A stretch of DNA of 64,000 nt from Caballeronia ptereochthonis (GCF_001545075.1 NZ_FCOB02000005.1:124001-188000), one strand, 5' to 3'. Positions 1 through 10,606 are shown, counted from the first letter of the stretch. The notes: generated from the letters alone by a model not told the origin. Translations and numbers: made by a program.

Positions 1-53
1 TGTCGAATAACCAGTAAGGATGTAAAGCATTTTTACGCGCAATGTGATAATCG

Positions 54-74
54 TTGTTGCTAGTCGTGCAACAA
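54..74. promoter_or_regulatory. inverted repeat upstream of LysR gene
   Basis: A perfect inverted repeat, TTGTTGC then seven bases then GCAACAA, lies about 40 bases before the LysR start. It fits the T-N11-A pattern of LysR boxes, so autoregulation is a reasonable inference. A second, shorter repeat (GTAAA-N5-TTTAC) lies at 22-36. Confidence 0.45.
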
Positions 75-112
75 TTCAGCCACAAACAAGTCTCTAGAGT
101 CGGAAAAGCGCT

Positions 113-1051
113 ATGGACACGCTTCAAAACATGCGCGTATTCGTGCGCGTCGTCGAAGCCGGCAGTTTCACGGCGGCCGCGCAACATCTCAATACGACGA
201 CGGCGTACGCTTCGCGGGCCGTGTCGGATCTCGAAGCGCATCTGCGCACGCGCTTGCTCAATCGCACGACCCGCCGCATCGCGCTCACGGAGGCGGGCGA
301 GCGCTATCTGCAACGCTGCGAGCAGATCCTCGCCTATGTGGATCAGGCGGAAGCCGAGGCGAGCGACGCCCACGCGCGCCCGTCCGGCAAGCTCAAGGTC
401 CATTCGATGACGAGCTTCGGCCAGCACTACATCGTGCCGATGATCTCGCGCTATCAGCAGCGCCATGCGTCGGTGCAGGTGGATCTGACGCTCGCGCAGC
501 GCGTGCCGGATCTGCTCGACGAAGGCTACGACGTCTCGGTGGTGCTTGCCTCCGATCTGCCCGATTCCGGGCTCGTCTCGGCGCGGCTCGGCTCGGTGTT
601 CAGCATCGCGTGCGCGTCGCCGGCCTATATCGAAAGGCACGGCGCGCCGCACGTGCTCTCCGATCTCGTGCGCCACACCTGCCTGCACCTGATGACGCCG
701 GTTTTTCCGCCGGATCGCTGGGTGTTCGACGGCCCGAACGGTCAGGAGACGGTGAGCCTCGGCCCGTCCACCTTCACGGTGAACGTCGCCGAGGCGATGG
801 TGGTGGCGATCCGCGAGAGCATGGGCATCGGCGTGCTGCCGACTTCGTCCGCGCTGCCGGGCCTGCGCGCGGGCACGCTCGTGCGCGTGCTGCCGCAATA
901 CACGATGCAGGAGCTGAACGTGTACGCGCTCTATCCGTCGCGCCAGTATCTCGACGCGAAGATCCGCACGTGGGTGGAATTTCTGCGCGAAGCGCTGCCC
1001 GACACGCTCGCCGCCGATGCCGAGTCGCTCAAGGAGTTCGTTGTTACCTGA
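113..1051 (+). CDS. LysR family transcriptional regulator
   Basis: This 312-residue protein has the normal LysR length. A winged helix-turn-helix fills residues 1-60 (AGSFTAAAQHLNTTTAYASR region) and a periplasmic-binding-protein-like effector domain follows from about residue 90. The FVRVVEAGSFTAAA start and the RTTRRIALTEAGERYLQRC stretch are typical of the large betaproteobacterial CrgA/AaeR-like branch. No catabolic partner is adjacent, because the window begins just upstream, so its target is unknown. The ATG is the first start after the inverted repeat at 54-74. Confidence 0.93.
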   Translation: MDTLQNMRVFVRVVEAGSFTAAAQHLNTTTAYASRAVSDLEAHLRTRLLNRTTRRIALTEAGERYLQRCEQILAYVDQAEAEASDAHARPSGKLKVHSMTSFGQHYIVPMISRYQQRHASVQVDLTLAQRVPDLLDEGYDVSVVLASDLPDSGLVSARLGSVFSIACASPAYIERHGAPHVLSDLVRHTCLHLMTPVFPPDRWVFDGPNGQETVSLGPSTFTVNVAEAMVVAIRESMGIGVLPTSSALPGLRAGTLVRVLPQYTMQELNVYALYPSRQYLDAKIRTWVEFLREALPDTLAADAESLKEFVVT

Positions 1052-1173
1052 GAGACGGGCGAATGCGCGTTGTTACGAAAAAAGCGGCGGAGCAACACTT
1101 GCTTACCCACGGTTTGTCCGCAGCTTGATACTTTCAGCACTCGATCATTCGCCTCTCTTATCGGGAAAGTCAT

Positions 1174-1362
1174 ATGAGTACGCCACTTCTCCTCGCACTC
1201 GCCGCGCTCTTGGTGCTGATCGCCGTTCCGGCCTCGCGCGATCTCCTCAACGCCATCCGCGCCCAGTCGCCGCGCGACGCGAAACGGCGTCTCGTGCCGG
1301 TGCGCATCGACGATGACCGCGACGCGCGTGCGCGCCGCATGCGCGATCCGTACGAGCGCTGA
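1174..1362 (+). CDS. small putative membrane-anchored protein
   Basis: This 62-residue frame starts with an alanine/leucine-rich hydrophobic segment (about residues 4-22) and continues with a highly charged Arg/Asp-rich tail, consistent with a single N-terminal membrane anchor. A GGGAAAG sequence precedes the ATG at a usable distance. It is not recognised. It converges on the SRAP gene at 1387. The GC-rich background makes spurious short frames common, so confidence is moderate. Confidence 0.45.
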   Translation: MSTPLLLALAALLVLIAVPASRDLLNAIRAQSPRDAKRRLVPVRIDDDRDARARRMRDPYER

Positions 1363-1386
1363 GCCCTTACCTTACGCGGGGCGCGT

Positions 1387-2097
1387 TCAGAGCAGCGATT
1401 CCAGCGGCTCGATGAGCCGCGGTTCGTCGTTGGTCGCGCGAGTCACGTCGTCCGACACGCGATGCCAGACGAAGTGCGACGCCGGCACGCCCTCGGACTT
1501 GGCGAGCACGGCGAGACTCTCGGGCGACGCGCCGGGATCGAGCCAGCGCCGCGCGGCGGCGGGCGCGAACACGAGCGGACGGCGATCGTGCACGTCGACG
1601 AGACCTTCATCGGCGGCGGCCGTCACGATGACGAAGCCGGCACCGGGCACGGCGGCGTCCTCGTCGCGCATGACGCTCGTGAGCGCGGCGAGAAACATCG
1701 GCTCACCGTCCGCGCGTTGAATGAAGTAGGGCTGCTTGAGGGGCGTCGCCGCCGCGTCGCCGGGGCGCGGCTCGATGCGCCATTCGAACCAGCCGTCCGC
1801 CGGCACCAGAATGCGCGCTTTTTTCCACAGATGCTTGAAATATGCGCTCGTCGCGGCGGTTTCGACGCGCGCATTGATCGTCTGCGGCAGTTTTTTCTGA
1901 ATGGCCCAGGGCGGGCAATAGCCCCAGTGCACCGCGCGGATGGTTTCGTCGGGATAGACGGCGAGCGGATGCGTGCCGGGCGAGAGGTTATAGCCTGGAC
2001 GCCTGTCTGCGGCATCCACGAGCACGAACGGTTTTTTCAGATGCAGACGTTGCGCGTAATGCATCGGCAGTCGGTACTGGCTGATTCGGCCGCACAT
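1387..2097 (-). CDS. SRAP (HMCES/YedK) abasic-site protein
   Basis: SOS response-associated peptidase family, which crosslinks abasic sites in single-stranded DNA through the N-terminal cysteine. The protein must start MCGR so that Cys2 becomes the N-terminus, which places the start at 2097 although the frame is open further upstream. The family residues are visible: Cys2, Asn75 in NARVETA, Glu105 in DGWFEW and His170 in VHDRRPLVF. Its 236 residues match the usual length. It lies next to the metallophosphoesterase gene on the same strand, about 60 bases apart. Confidence 0.93.
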   Translation of the reverse strand: MCGRISQYRLPMHYAQRLHLKKPFVLVDAADRRPGYNLSPGTHPLAVYPDETIRAVHWGYCPPWAIQKKLPQTINARVETAATSAYFKHLWKKARILVPADGWFEWRIEPRPGDAAATPLKQPYFIQRADGEPMFLAALTSVMRDEDAAVPGAGFVIVTAAADEGLVDVHDRRPLVFAPAAARRWLDPGASPESLAVLAKSEGVPASHFVWHRVSDDVTRATNDEPRLIEPLESLL

Positions 2098-2159
2098 GGC
2101 GTTCCTCCGCAAGGTCCAACAGAGTTCCGTGCTTCCTCGTTCGTCGCTGCTCTTTGCTC

Positions 2160-2963
2160 TTATATCTCGACGACCTTGTCCCACGCGAATTGCTCGTTTT
2201 CCCAGCGTCCGCTGCGACGGTGGAAGTATCCGCGCGGATTGCATACGATGCGCGTGCCGTCGACGACATAATCGAACGACGTATGCGTATGGCCATGAAT
2301 CCACAGCGACGCGGGGGCGCGCGCGAGCGTCGGCAGGTGATTGACGAAGCCCGCCGACACGAGATCTTCGGCATAGCGCGGCGCGAGGCTCTCGCGCATC
2401 GGCGCGTGATGCGTGACGACGATCGTCTGTCCCGCGAAGGGCTTAGCAAGTTCGCCTTCGAGCCAGGCGCGCGCCTGTTCGTGTAGCGCGAGCGAATCGT
2501 CGGGGGCGAACTCGCGCGGCTCGCCGTCCGGTTCCGGCCAGGCAAGTTGAATCAGGCCGCGATAGTCCAGCATCACTTTCGCGCAAGCCTCTTTTGCCTT
2601 CTCGAGGTCCGCCTCGCCCGGACCGAACAGCGCAAAGCCGGTCCAGAGCGTCGTGCCGAGCACGCGCCACGCGCCCCTGCGATCGACGAGCGCCGCGTTG
2701 TTCAGATAGTGCACGTTATCGACGCTGCGCGCGGCGTCCTGCATCGCCGCTTCCATCGCGCCGAATTCGGCGTCGTAGTACTCGTGATTGCCGGGCACGT
2801 AGACGACGGGCACATCCGGATCGAAATTCTCCGCCGCCCAGCGCAAGCCTTCGGCGTGGTTGTGGATGTCGCCCGCGAGCACGACGAGGTCGGCCTCCGC
2901 ATACGGAATCGCAAGCGGCTCGTCGCACTCCAGATGCAGGTCCGACAGCACGCGAATCTTCAT
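2160..2963 (-). CDS. calcineurin-like metallophosphoesterase
   Basis: This 267-residue protein shows the complete metal-binding motif series of the family: SDLHLE at residues 7-12, GDIHNH at 31-36, GNHEYY at 58-63, THHAP near 185 and GHTH near 228. The substrate is unknown; members act on phosphoesters or pyrophosphates. Its start codon overlaps the stop of the upstream FAD oxidase gene by four bases, so the two are translationally coupled. No signal peptide is seen, so it is probably cytoplasmic. Confidence 0.92.
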   Translation of the reverse strand: MKIRVLSDLHLECDEPLAIPYAEADLVVLAGDIHNHAEGLRWAAENFDPDVPVVYVPGNHEYYDAEFGAMEAAMQDAARSVDNVHYLNNAALVDRRGAWRVLGTTLWTGFALFGPGEADLEKAKEACAKVMLDYRGLIQLAWPEPDGEPREFAPDDSLALHEQARAWLEGELAKPFAGQTIVVTHHAPMRESLAPRYAEDLVSAGFVNHLPTLARAPASLWIHGHTHTSFDYVVDGTRIVCNPRGYFHRRSGRWENEQFAWDKVVEI

Positions 2964-4414
2964 GCGAGGTTCTCCGTGGGCGAAGTCGCGTTCCAGCGCA
3001 CGACCTTGCCGGGGTTCATCAGGTTGTCCGGATCGAGCGCGGCCTTGATGGCCTGCATGAGCCGCACCTCGACCGGCGATTTGTAGTGCATCGCCTCGTC
3101 CACCTTCAACTGGCCGAGCCCGTGCTCCGCGCTGATGCTGCCGCGATGCCGGTGCACCTGGTCATAGACGAGCGCGTTGACGGGCGTCTGGAATTCGGCG
3201 AGGAACCGCCTTGCATCGACGCCCTCGGGCGCCTGCACGTTGTAATGCAGATTGCCGTCGCCGAGATGGCCGAACGTCACCATGCGCGCGCCGGGCGCGG
3301 CTTTCGCGATGATCGCGTCGGTTTCGTCGATGAAGCGGCCGATGCTCGAGATCGGCACGGCGATGTCGTGCTTGATGTTCAGCCCTTCCTCGGCCTGCGC
3401 GAGCGGAATGTGCTCGCGCAGATCCCAGAACGCCTGCGACTGCGCGAGACTCTCCGCGACCACCGCGTTTTCCACGATGCCTTTTTCCAGCGCTTCTTCC
3501 ATCAGCCGCTCGAAGAGGGCGCGCGCGTGCTCGTCGCTTTCGCTGTCGGAGAGTTCGAGGAGCACGGTCTGGGCGTGCGGCTCGCCGAACGGATAGCGCA
3601 GTTGCGGAAAATGCCGGCCGACGAGGCGCATCGAGAAATCGGACATCAGTTCGAAGCCCGTCAGGAGGGCGCCCGCATGATGCTGCGCCATCGAAAGAAA
3701 ATCGAGCGCGGCGTGCGGCGAGGCGAGCCCGGCCAGCGCCGTGACCTTCGCGACCGGCGCGGGATGCAGCTTCATGACGGCCGCCGTGATGATGCCGAGC
3801 GTGCCTTCCGCGCCGATGAAGAGATCGCGCAGATCGTAGCCGGTGTTGTCCTTGCGCAGCCCGCGCAGGCCGTCCCAGATTTCGCCTTGCGGCGTCACGA
3901 CTTCGAGCCCGAGACAGAGCTCGCGCGTGCTGCCGTAGCGCAGCACGCCGGTGCCGCCCGCGTTCGTCGAAAGATTGCCGCCGATCGTGCAGCTGCCTTC
4001 GGCGGCGAGGCTCAAGGGGAACAGGCGCTGCTCGCTTTCGGCGCGCGCCTGGATGTCCGCCAGCACCACGCCGGCTTCGACCGTGATCGTGTTGTTGTGC
4101 GGATCGACGCCGCGGATGCGGTTGAGCCGCTTCAGGCTGATGACCGCCTGCGCGCCGCTGGCGTCGGGCGTCGCGCCCCCGGCGAGCCCGGTGTTGCCGC
4201 CTTGCGGAACGATCGCGATGCGATGCGCGCGCGCGAGACGCACGATCGCGGCGACCTGCTCCGTGTCGGCGGGCAGAAGCACGGCGCACGCGCTGCCGCG
4301 ATAGCGCTTGCGCCAGTCGACGAGATAGGGCTCGGTGTCGTGGGCGTCGGTCAGTACGTGCGGCGTGCCGAGCAGTTCGGCGCAGGCGGCAGTGAAAGCT
4401 TGAGATGCGGTCAT
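2960..4414 (-). CDS. FAD-binding oxidase, GlcD/D-2-hydroxyacid dehydrogenase type
   Basis: An FAD-linked oxidase of the VAO/PCMH fold, related to D-lactate and D-2-hydroxyglutarate dehydrogenases. The FAD pyrophosphate loop is visible as PQGGNTGLAGGATPD around residues 75-90, and the C-terminal cap carries FGHLGDGNLHYN and EHGLG near residues 385 and 435. The natural 2-hydroxyacid substrate cannot be read from the sequence. The ATG at 4414 is preferred over a TTG two codons earlier. It forms a two-gene unit with the metallophosphoesterase. Confidence 0.9.
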   Translation of the reverse strand: MTASQAFTAACAELLGTPHVLTDAHDTEPYLVDWRKRYRGSACAVLLPADTEQVAAIVRLARAHRIAIVPQGGNTGLAGGATPDASGAQAVISLKRLNRIRGVDPHNNTITVEAGVVLADIQARAESEQRLFPLSLAAEGSCTIGGNLSTNAGGTGVLRYGSTRELCLGLEVVTPQGEIWDGLRGLRKDNTGYDLRDLFIGAEGTLGIITAAVMKLHPAPVAKVTALAGLASPHAALDFLSMAQHHAGALLTGFELMSDFSMRLVGRHFPQLRYPFGEPHAQTVLLELSDSESDEHARALFERLMEEALEKGIVENAVVAESLAQSQAFWDLREHIPLAQAEEGLNIKHDIAVPISSIGRFIDETDAIIAKAAPGARMVTFGHLGDGNLHYNVQAPEGVDARRFLAEFQTPVNALVYDQVHRHRGSISAEHGLGQLKVDEAMHYKSPVEVRLMQAIKAALDPDNLMNPGKVVRWNATSPTENLA

Positions 4415-4575
4415 GGGCAATGAGGCAAGGGATTACGGTAGAGCGTAGACCACAGTATCGCGCAGGGATGCCGCGCGCGAATCTCGTCCGAATGGCATAG
4501 GCACGCGCGCGGCGCGTGGTTTCGTGCTACAAAGCATCACGTCACGGCGGCGCAGCCGTCAAAAAAGCGAACGCG

Positions 4576-5612
<1,037 letters not shown>

Positions 5613-5702
5613 TTAGTGAACGGCTATTATAGGTATTGGGGTGATTTTCGTGGCGTGGCGCTTCGTTGCGTAGGGAATCGAGCCACGACGAGGAGAACGC
5701 GT

Positions 5703-7010
5703 TTGCAGCACTTTTCCATCGATCTCGCGGCAGTCAAGCGTCTGGCCGGCTTCGTTGCGCGGCGTTTCGGCGAGGACCGCGTCGCGCAAGTGGCGGGCAG
5801 CCTCACGTTCACGAGCGTGCTGTCGCTCGTGCCGCTCGCGACGGTCGCCTTCGCGCTCTTCACCGCGTTTCCGATCTTCGGCTCGTTCCAGGCGTCGCTG
5901 CAGGATTTCCTCGCGGTGCACCTGATGCCGCCGCAGATCAACGACCAGATCTTCAAGTATCTGAACCAGTTCGCGTCGAAGGCGAAGGGACTCACGACCG
6001 TCGGCATGATCATCCTGTTCGTGACCTCCGTCATGACCATGATGACGGTCGAGTCCGCGCTCAACGTGATCTGGCGCGTGCGCAAGGCGCGCCCGTTCGC
6101 GCAGCGCGTGCTCGTCTACTGGTCGATCATCACGCTCGGGCCGATTCTCTTCGGCTGCAGCCTGTCGATCTCGTCGTATGTGTTCGCGCATTCGGTCGCG
6201 TTCGCGGGCTCGCACAACCTGATGCCGCCGATCCTCGAATGGGCGCTGACGGGCGTCTCGCTGCCCCTCACCGTGGTCGCCTTCACGATCATTTACGTGT
6301 ACATGCCGAACTGCAAGGTCGCGTGGCGCGATGCGCTCGTCGGCGGCCTGATCGCGGCGGTCGCGTTCGAACTCGGCAAGCGCGGCTTCGGCTATTACGT
6401 GCGGCGCATTCCCACCTATACGGCCGTGTACGGCGCATTCGCCGCGCTGCCGGTGTTTCTGCTCTGGGTGTATCTCTGCTGGATGATCGCGCTCGTCGGC
6501 GCGATGGTGACCTCCGCGCTGCCCGCCATTCGCACCGGGCAGTATCATCGGCGCGATTTTCCCGGCAGCGATCTGCTCGACGCGCTGGAAATCCTCGCGC
6601 GGCTCGTCGAGGCGCGCGAGGAGGGCAAGCCCGGCTACACGGCATTGCAGCTTTCCACGATGGCGCGCTGCGATCTCGACACGTCGACGCGTCTCATTGC
6701 GCGGCTCGACGCGCTCGGCTGGATCGGCCGGCTGGAGGATGCGAGCATGCCGCGCTATGTGCTGATCGCCAATCCGCATCAGATCACGGTGACGATGTTG
6801 TTCGAGCAGTTCGTGATCGACCGCGCCGAACTGGAGTATCAGTTGAAGCTGGACGCGGCGCAGGTGGATTGCGCCGCGCTCATGAATGCGCTCGACAACG
6901 AGAAATTGGAGATCACGCTCGGCTCGCTGATCGCCGCGCGCGCTTCGGCGCTGACGAATGCGCGGCTGCGCGAGGCGCCGCGCTCCTCGATGCCGCAGCA
7001 GACGGCATGA
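5703..7010 (+). CDS. YihY/virulence factor BrkB family inner-membrane protein
   Basis: A polytopic inner-membrane protein of the YihY/BrkB family (formerly mis-assigned as RNase BN). About six membrane segments lie between residues 30 and 270, with the conserved QVAGSLTFTSVLSLVPL start and the KRGFGYYVRRIPTYTAVYGAFAALPVFLLW core. A soluble C-terminal region of about 150 residues, seen in beta-proteobacterial members, looks like a winged helix (TALQLSTMARCDLDTSTRLIARLD). The start is taken as TTG at 5703 because AGGAG at 5691-5695 is well spaced for it and homology begins there; no ATG fits. Confidence 0.88.
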   Translation: MQHFSIDLAAVKRLAGFVARRFGEDRVAQVAGSLTFTSVLSLVPLATVAFALFTAFPIFGSFQASLQDFLAVHLMPPQINDQIFKYLNQFASKAKGLTTVGMIILFVTSVMTMMTVESALNVIWRVRKARPFAQRVLVYWSIITLGPILFGCSLSISSYVFAHSVAFAGSHNLMPPILEWALTGVSLPLTVVAFTIIYVYMPNCKVAWRDALVGGLIAAVAFELGKRGFGYYVRRIPTYTAVYGAFAALPVFLLWVYLCWMIALVGAMVTSALPAIRTGQYHRRDFPGSDLLDALEILARLVEAREEGKPGYTALQLSTMARCDLDTSTRLIARLDALGWIGRLEDASMPRYVLIANPHQITVTMLFEQFVIDRAELEYQLKLDAAQVDCAALMNALDNEKLEITLGSLIAARASALTNARLREAPRSSMPQQTA

Positions 7011-7014
7011 GCCC

Positions 7015-7335
7015 TCAAAGCGAAATCTTGCCGGTGCAGATGTCCCTGAACATCACCCAGTCGCCCATCAGGCTATAGACCGGATGGCGAAACGTGGCGG
7101 GGCGATTCTTCTCGAAGAAGAAATGGCCGACCCACGCGAAGCCGTAGCCGCACACGACGGCGGCGGGCAGCCAGAGCCAGTCGCCCGTCGCGATCGCCAT
7201 CGCGAGGCAGCCGATCACGCCGAGCGAACCGACGAAATGCAGCCTGCGCGAGACCGGATTGCGGTGTTCCTCGAGATAATAGGGATAGAACTCGGCGAAG
7301 TTCGCGAAATGTTCTCCGTGTACGGTGTGCGCCAT
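7015..7335 (-). CDS. Mpo1-like (DUF962) membrane protein
   Basis: This 106-residue protein has the Mpo1/YGL010w-like signature: FYPYYLEEHRNPVSRRLHFVG near residues 15-35, two or three hydrophobic segments, and a C-terminal GHFFFEKNRPATFRHP. The yeast homologue is an iron-dependent dioxygenase acting on 2-hydroxy fatty acids; the conserved His residues suggest a similar metal centre, but the bacterial substrate is not established. It converges on the YihY gene with only four bases between the stops. Confidence 0.88.
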   Translation of the reverse strand: MAHTVHGEHFANFAEFYPYYLEEHRNPVSRRLHFVGSLGVIGCLAMAIATGDWLWLPAAVVCGYGFAWVGHFFFEKNRPATFRHPVYSLMGDWVMFRDICTGKISL

Positions 7336-7482
7336 GACGGCCTCCCTGTTGATGCCCGCTGGTGTCGCGCAAGGCGGATCGCGCCTGTCTGACCACTACC
7401 CCGGCAAGAATCATTCTGCGACCGCGAATCGCGCCATGCAAGCGGGCGCGGCAGGTTTCGGCGGCCTGCCGCACGCGCCATT

Positions 7483-8325
7483 TCAGCTGGATTTCGCTTC
7501 CGCCCCGACGCATGTGAGCGCAAAGGCGAACAGCGCGTCGAGGGTGGCGTCCGGCTGCTCGGACATGAGCGCGTGCCCGGCATCCAGCTCCACCGTCTGC
7601 ACCGAAGCGCCGGCTTTCCTCAGCGCATCGACGACGGGCCGTGCGGCGCGCGGCGGCGTCATCACATCGCGCCTGCCGCTCACGACGCACACCGGGCAAC
7701 GCACGGCGGCGGCGCGTTCGAGCGCATCCGCGTAGGTATTGCAGGCGCTGAAATCGGTATGGAAAAGCTGCGCTTCGCCGAGCAGGCTCACGCGCTCCAT
7801 GAGCCGCTGATTCACGCCTTGCAGCCAGAAGCCCGGCGCTGGGCTCGACGGCTTCGCGGCGATCGTCGAATGCGACCACTGGTTGACCATGTCGATCGCC
7901 TCGGGCTCGTGCTCGCGGGCGGCGTCGAGCAGCGTGTCGGAGACGGCCATGGGCGCGGCGGTCGCCAGGAGCGCGAGGCCCGCCGCGCGCGCGGGATGAC
8001 GGGCCGCCGCATCGAGCGCGATCAGCGAGCCCATGCTGTGACCGACGAAGATCGCCCTTTGCACATTCGCCGCGTCGAGCACGCCGATGGCCCAGTCGGC
8101 GAGCGCGCCGAGGGTGGAAAGCGCCGGCCCTTCGCTGCGTCCGTGCCCCGGGAGATCGAGCGCCAGCACGCCGAAGCCGTGGTGCGCGAAATAGCGCGTC
8201 TGCAAGGCCCAGACGCTATGATCGTGCTCGGCGCCGTGAATGAACACGACGGCGGGCCGCGCGGCGTCGAAAGGCTTGCCGCCGGTATAGGCGTAGGCGG
8301 CGCGGCCGTGGATGTCGAGGATCAT
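7483..8325 (-). CDS. alpha/beta hydrolase
   Basis: A 280-residue alpha/beta-hydrolase. The oxyanion-side motif VFIHGAEHDHSVW is at residues 27-39, the nucleophile elbow GHSMGS puts the serine at 98, an acid is likely in SGRRDVMTPP near 228, and the histidine is in GHALMSEQ near 257. The ATG at 8325 overlaps the stop of the sulfhydrylase gene as ATGA, so the two are coupled. The substrate is unknown; pairing with a homocysteine-forming enzyme could mean ester handling in sulfur metabolism, but this is inference. Confidence 0.88.
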   Translation of the reverse strand: MILDIHGRAAYAYTGGKPFDAARPAVVFIHGAEHDHSVWALQTRYFAHHGFGVLALDLPGHGRSEGPALSTLGALADWAIGVLDAANVQRAIFVGHSMGSLIALDAAARHPARAAGLALLATAAPMAVSDTLLDAAREHEPEAIDMVNQWSHSTIAAKPSSPAPGFWLQGVNQRLMERVSLLGEAQLFHTDFSACNTYADALERAAAVRCPVCVVSGRRDVMTPPRAARPVVDALRKAGASVQTVELDAGHALMSEQPDATLDALFAFALTCVGAEAKSS

Positions 8326-9662
8326 GCGCGACTCCCGGGCGGCGCGGCGGCGCCCGCGTCCTGGCCGCTTTCGGCCGCTTTCTGCGCGGCCTTCAACCCG
8401 CGCTTGAGATCGTCGATCAGGTCGTCCGGATCTTCCAGTCCGATCGAAAGACGAATGCGCCCCGGCCCGATGCCCGCGGCGGCGAGCGCGGCGGCATCCA
8501 TCCGGAAATGCGTCGTCGAGGCGGGATGGATCACGAGCGAGCGCGCGTCGCCGACATTCGCGAGATGCGAGAACAGCGTGAGCGTCTCGATGAAGCGCCG
8601 CGCCGCCGGCACGCCGCCCTTCAGGTCGAAGCTGAACACCGCGCCCGCGCCGCGCGGCAGCAGGCGCTCGGCGAGCGCGTGATCGCGGTGCGTCGGCAGT
8701 TCGGGGTAGGCCACGCCCTCGACCGCGGGCGAGCCCAGCAGGAATTCGATCACCTTGCGCGTATTGGCGACATGGCGATCCATGCGCAACGGCAGGGTTT
8801 CGATGCCTTGAACCAACTGCCACGCCGCTTGCGGATGCAGGCAGGCGCCGAAATCGCGCAGGCCTTCGCGCCTGGCGCGCAAGAGGAATGGCGCGACGGT
8901 GCTTTCCTCGGCGAACACCATGCCGTGAAAGCCGTCGTAAGGCTCGGTGAACTCCGGGAAGCGTCCGCTGGCCGCGAAATCGAAGGTGCCGCCGTCGACG
9001 AGCACGCCGCCGATCGTCGTGCCGTGCCCGCCGAGGAACTTGGTCGCCGAGTGATAGACGAGGTCGGCGCCGTGCTCGAACGGACGCAGCAGATAGGGTG
9101 TCGTGAAGGTGGAATCGACGAGCAGCGGCACGCCGTGCTCGTGCGCGATCTCGGCGACGCCCGCGATATCCAGCACGTCGAGGCCCGGATTGCCGAGCGT
9201 CTCGCCGAAAAACAGCCGCGTTTCCGGCCGCGCCGCCACGCGCCATGCATCGAGATCGTGCGGCGGCACGAACGTCGTCTCGATGCCGAAGCGCCGCAGC
9301 GTGTAATGCAGCAGATTGTGCGAGCCGCCGTAGAGCGCGCTCGACGCGACGATATGCGAGCCCGCGCCCATCAGCGTGGCGATCGCCAGATGCAGCGCGG
9401 CCTGGCCGCTCGCCGTGCCGATCGCGCCGACGCCGCCTTCGAGCGCGGCCACGCGCTCCTCGAACACCGCGACGGTCGGGTTCGAGATCCGCGAGTACAC
9501 GTGCCCGGAGCGCTCCATGTTGAAGAGCGCGGCTGCGTGATCGGTGTCGCGGAAAGTGAACGAGGTGGTCTGATAAATGGGCGTCGCGCGGGCGCCGGTG
9601 GCGGGATCGGGCGCGGCGCCCGCGTGCAGCGCGAGCGTGTCGAAACGGTTGGCTGGCATCAT
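8322..9662 (-). CDS. O-acetylhomoserine/O-succinylhomoserine sulfhydrylase family protein
   Basis: A PLP-dependent Cys/Met metabolism enzyme that replaces the acyl group of an activated homoserine with sulfide to give homocysteine. The family start LALHAGAAPDPATGARATPIYQ is at residues 10-31 and the Schiff-base lysine is Lys208 in HSATKFLGGHG. Its 446 residues match the MetY class rather than the shorter cystathionine enzymes. MM at 9662 is chosen from family length; an in-frame ATG at 9713 would add a basic tail unlike homologues. MetY versus MetZ is not resolved. Confidence 0.88.
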   Translation of the reverse strand: MMPANRFDTLALHAGAAPDPATGARATPIYQTTSFTFRDTDHAAALFNMERSGHVYSRISNPTVAVFEERVAALEGGVGAIGTASGQAALHLAIATLMGAGSHIVASSALYGGSHNLLHYTLRRFGIETTFVPPHDLDAWRVAARPETRLFFGETLGNPGLDVLDIAGVAEIAHEHGVPLLVDSTFTTPYLLRPFEHGADLVYHSATKFLGGHGTTIGGVLVDGGTFDFAASGRFPEFTEPYDGFHGMVFAEESTVAPFLLRARREGLRDFGACLHPQAAWQLVQGIETLPLRMDRHVANTRKVIEFLLGSPAVEGVAYPELPTHRDHALAERLLPRGAGAVFSFDLKGGVPAARRFIETLTLFSHLANVGDARSLVIHPASTTHFRMDAAALAAAGIGPGRIRLSIGLEDPDDLIDDLKRGLKAAQKAAESGQDAGAAAPPGSRA

Positions 9663-9911
9663 AGGCGGCCGGCGCGCGGGGCGGCGCCGGCATGCGGCGG
9701 AAATGAGGGTCAATCATCGTAACATCGGATGCGCGTGCCCAAACCTAGGGCGAACGCGGGCCGCCGAATCGCGCAAAGCCTTGTCCGTTCGGCCGGCGCG
9801 GGCGGATCGGCGGCCCGGTCGGCTTTCCTTTTGCGGGCCTTTCCGATAGCATCGAAGCATGGTTTCATCAACGTTTTGGCATCTGCACAGGCATTTCGCG
9901 AGGAGACAGTC

Positions 9912-10364
9912 ATGCGAGTCAGCGACATTCTGAAGGTGAAGGGCAACACCCTGTTCACCGTGACACCCGATACGCCGCTCACCGACGCAGTCGACACGAT
10001 GGCGGCGCACGACATCGGCTCGCTCGTCGTGATGGAGTATGGCGACCTGGTCGGCATGCTGACCTTCCGCGAGATCATCCTGACCTTGCGCGACAACGGC
10101 GGCTCGGTCGGCACGACGACCATCCGCAAGATCATGGACGACCATCCGCTCACCTGCACCCCGGAGACGGACGTAAACGAGGTGCGGCGCATGATGCTCG
10201 AGCATCACGTGCGTTATCTGCCGGTCATGGAAAAGCGTGCGCTGATGGGCGTCATCTCGTTCTATGACGTGGCCAAGGCGGTCGTGGAAGAGCAGGGCTT
10301 CGAGAATCGCATGCTGAAGGCCTATATCCGCGACTGGCCCGAGCAGCAGGAAGAGGCACGCTGA
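9912..10364 (+). CDS. CBS domain protein
   Basis: Two CBS repeats make up nearly all of this 150-residue protein, about residues 7-62 and 74-132, each ending in the usual GxxxxxD/xxD pattern (GMLTFREI, GVISFYDVAK). Such pairs bind adenosine nucleotides and act as energy sensors; no catalytic domain is attached. AGGAGA lies eight bases before the ATG at 9912, which rules out the longer upstream frame. It is a single gene closed by the terminator at 10454. Confidence 0.92.
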   Translation: MRVSDILKVKGNTLFTVTPDTPLTDAVDTMAAHDIGSLVVMEYGDLVGMLTFREIILTLRDNGGSVGTTTIRKIMDDHPLTCTPETDVNEVRRMMLEHHVRYLPVMEKRALMGVISFYDVAKAVVEEQGFENRMLKAYIRDWPEQQEEAR

Positions 10365-10453
10365 GATTCGTCGCCATGCCGCGGGGCTTTGCGCTTCGCG
10401 GGGTCGCCGATGCATTGCTCAAAGTCAGCGATTTGTTCGTTCCCGTCATCCGC

Positions 10454-10480
10454 AGCGCGCCCGAACGGCGCGCTTTTTTT
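10454..10480 (+). terminator. rho-independent terminator after CBS gene
   Basis: A 7-bp stem, AGCGCGC with GCGCGCT, around a 7-base loop is followed by seven T residues. Confidence 0.8.
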
Positions 10481-10606
10481 CGTCCGGCCTGAGGGTTGCG
10501 ATTGCAGCTTCAGGCCCCGTTCTCGTTCCATTCGGATTCGATCGCGGCGCGCGCGCGACGTGCGTTCATCCTGCGGTCGACACCGAAGCTCGATATCCCG
10601 AAAGAC

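Noticed and set aside
2594..4423. A 609-codon open frame opposite the FAD oxidase and metallophosphoesterase genes
   Set aside because: Antisense shadow; the minus-strand proteins have complete motifs.
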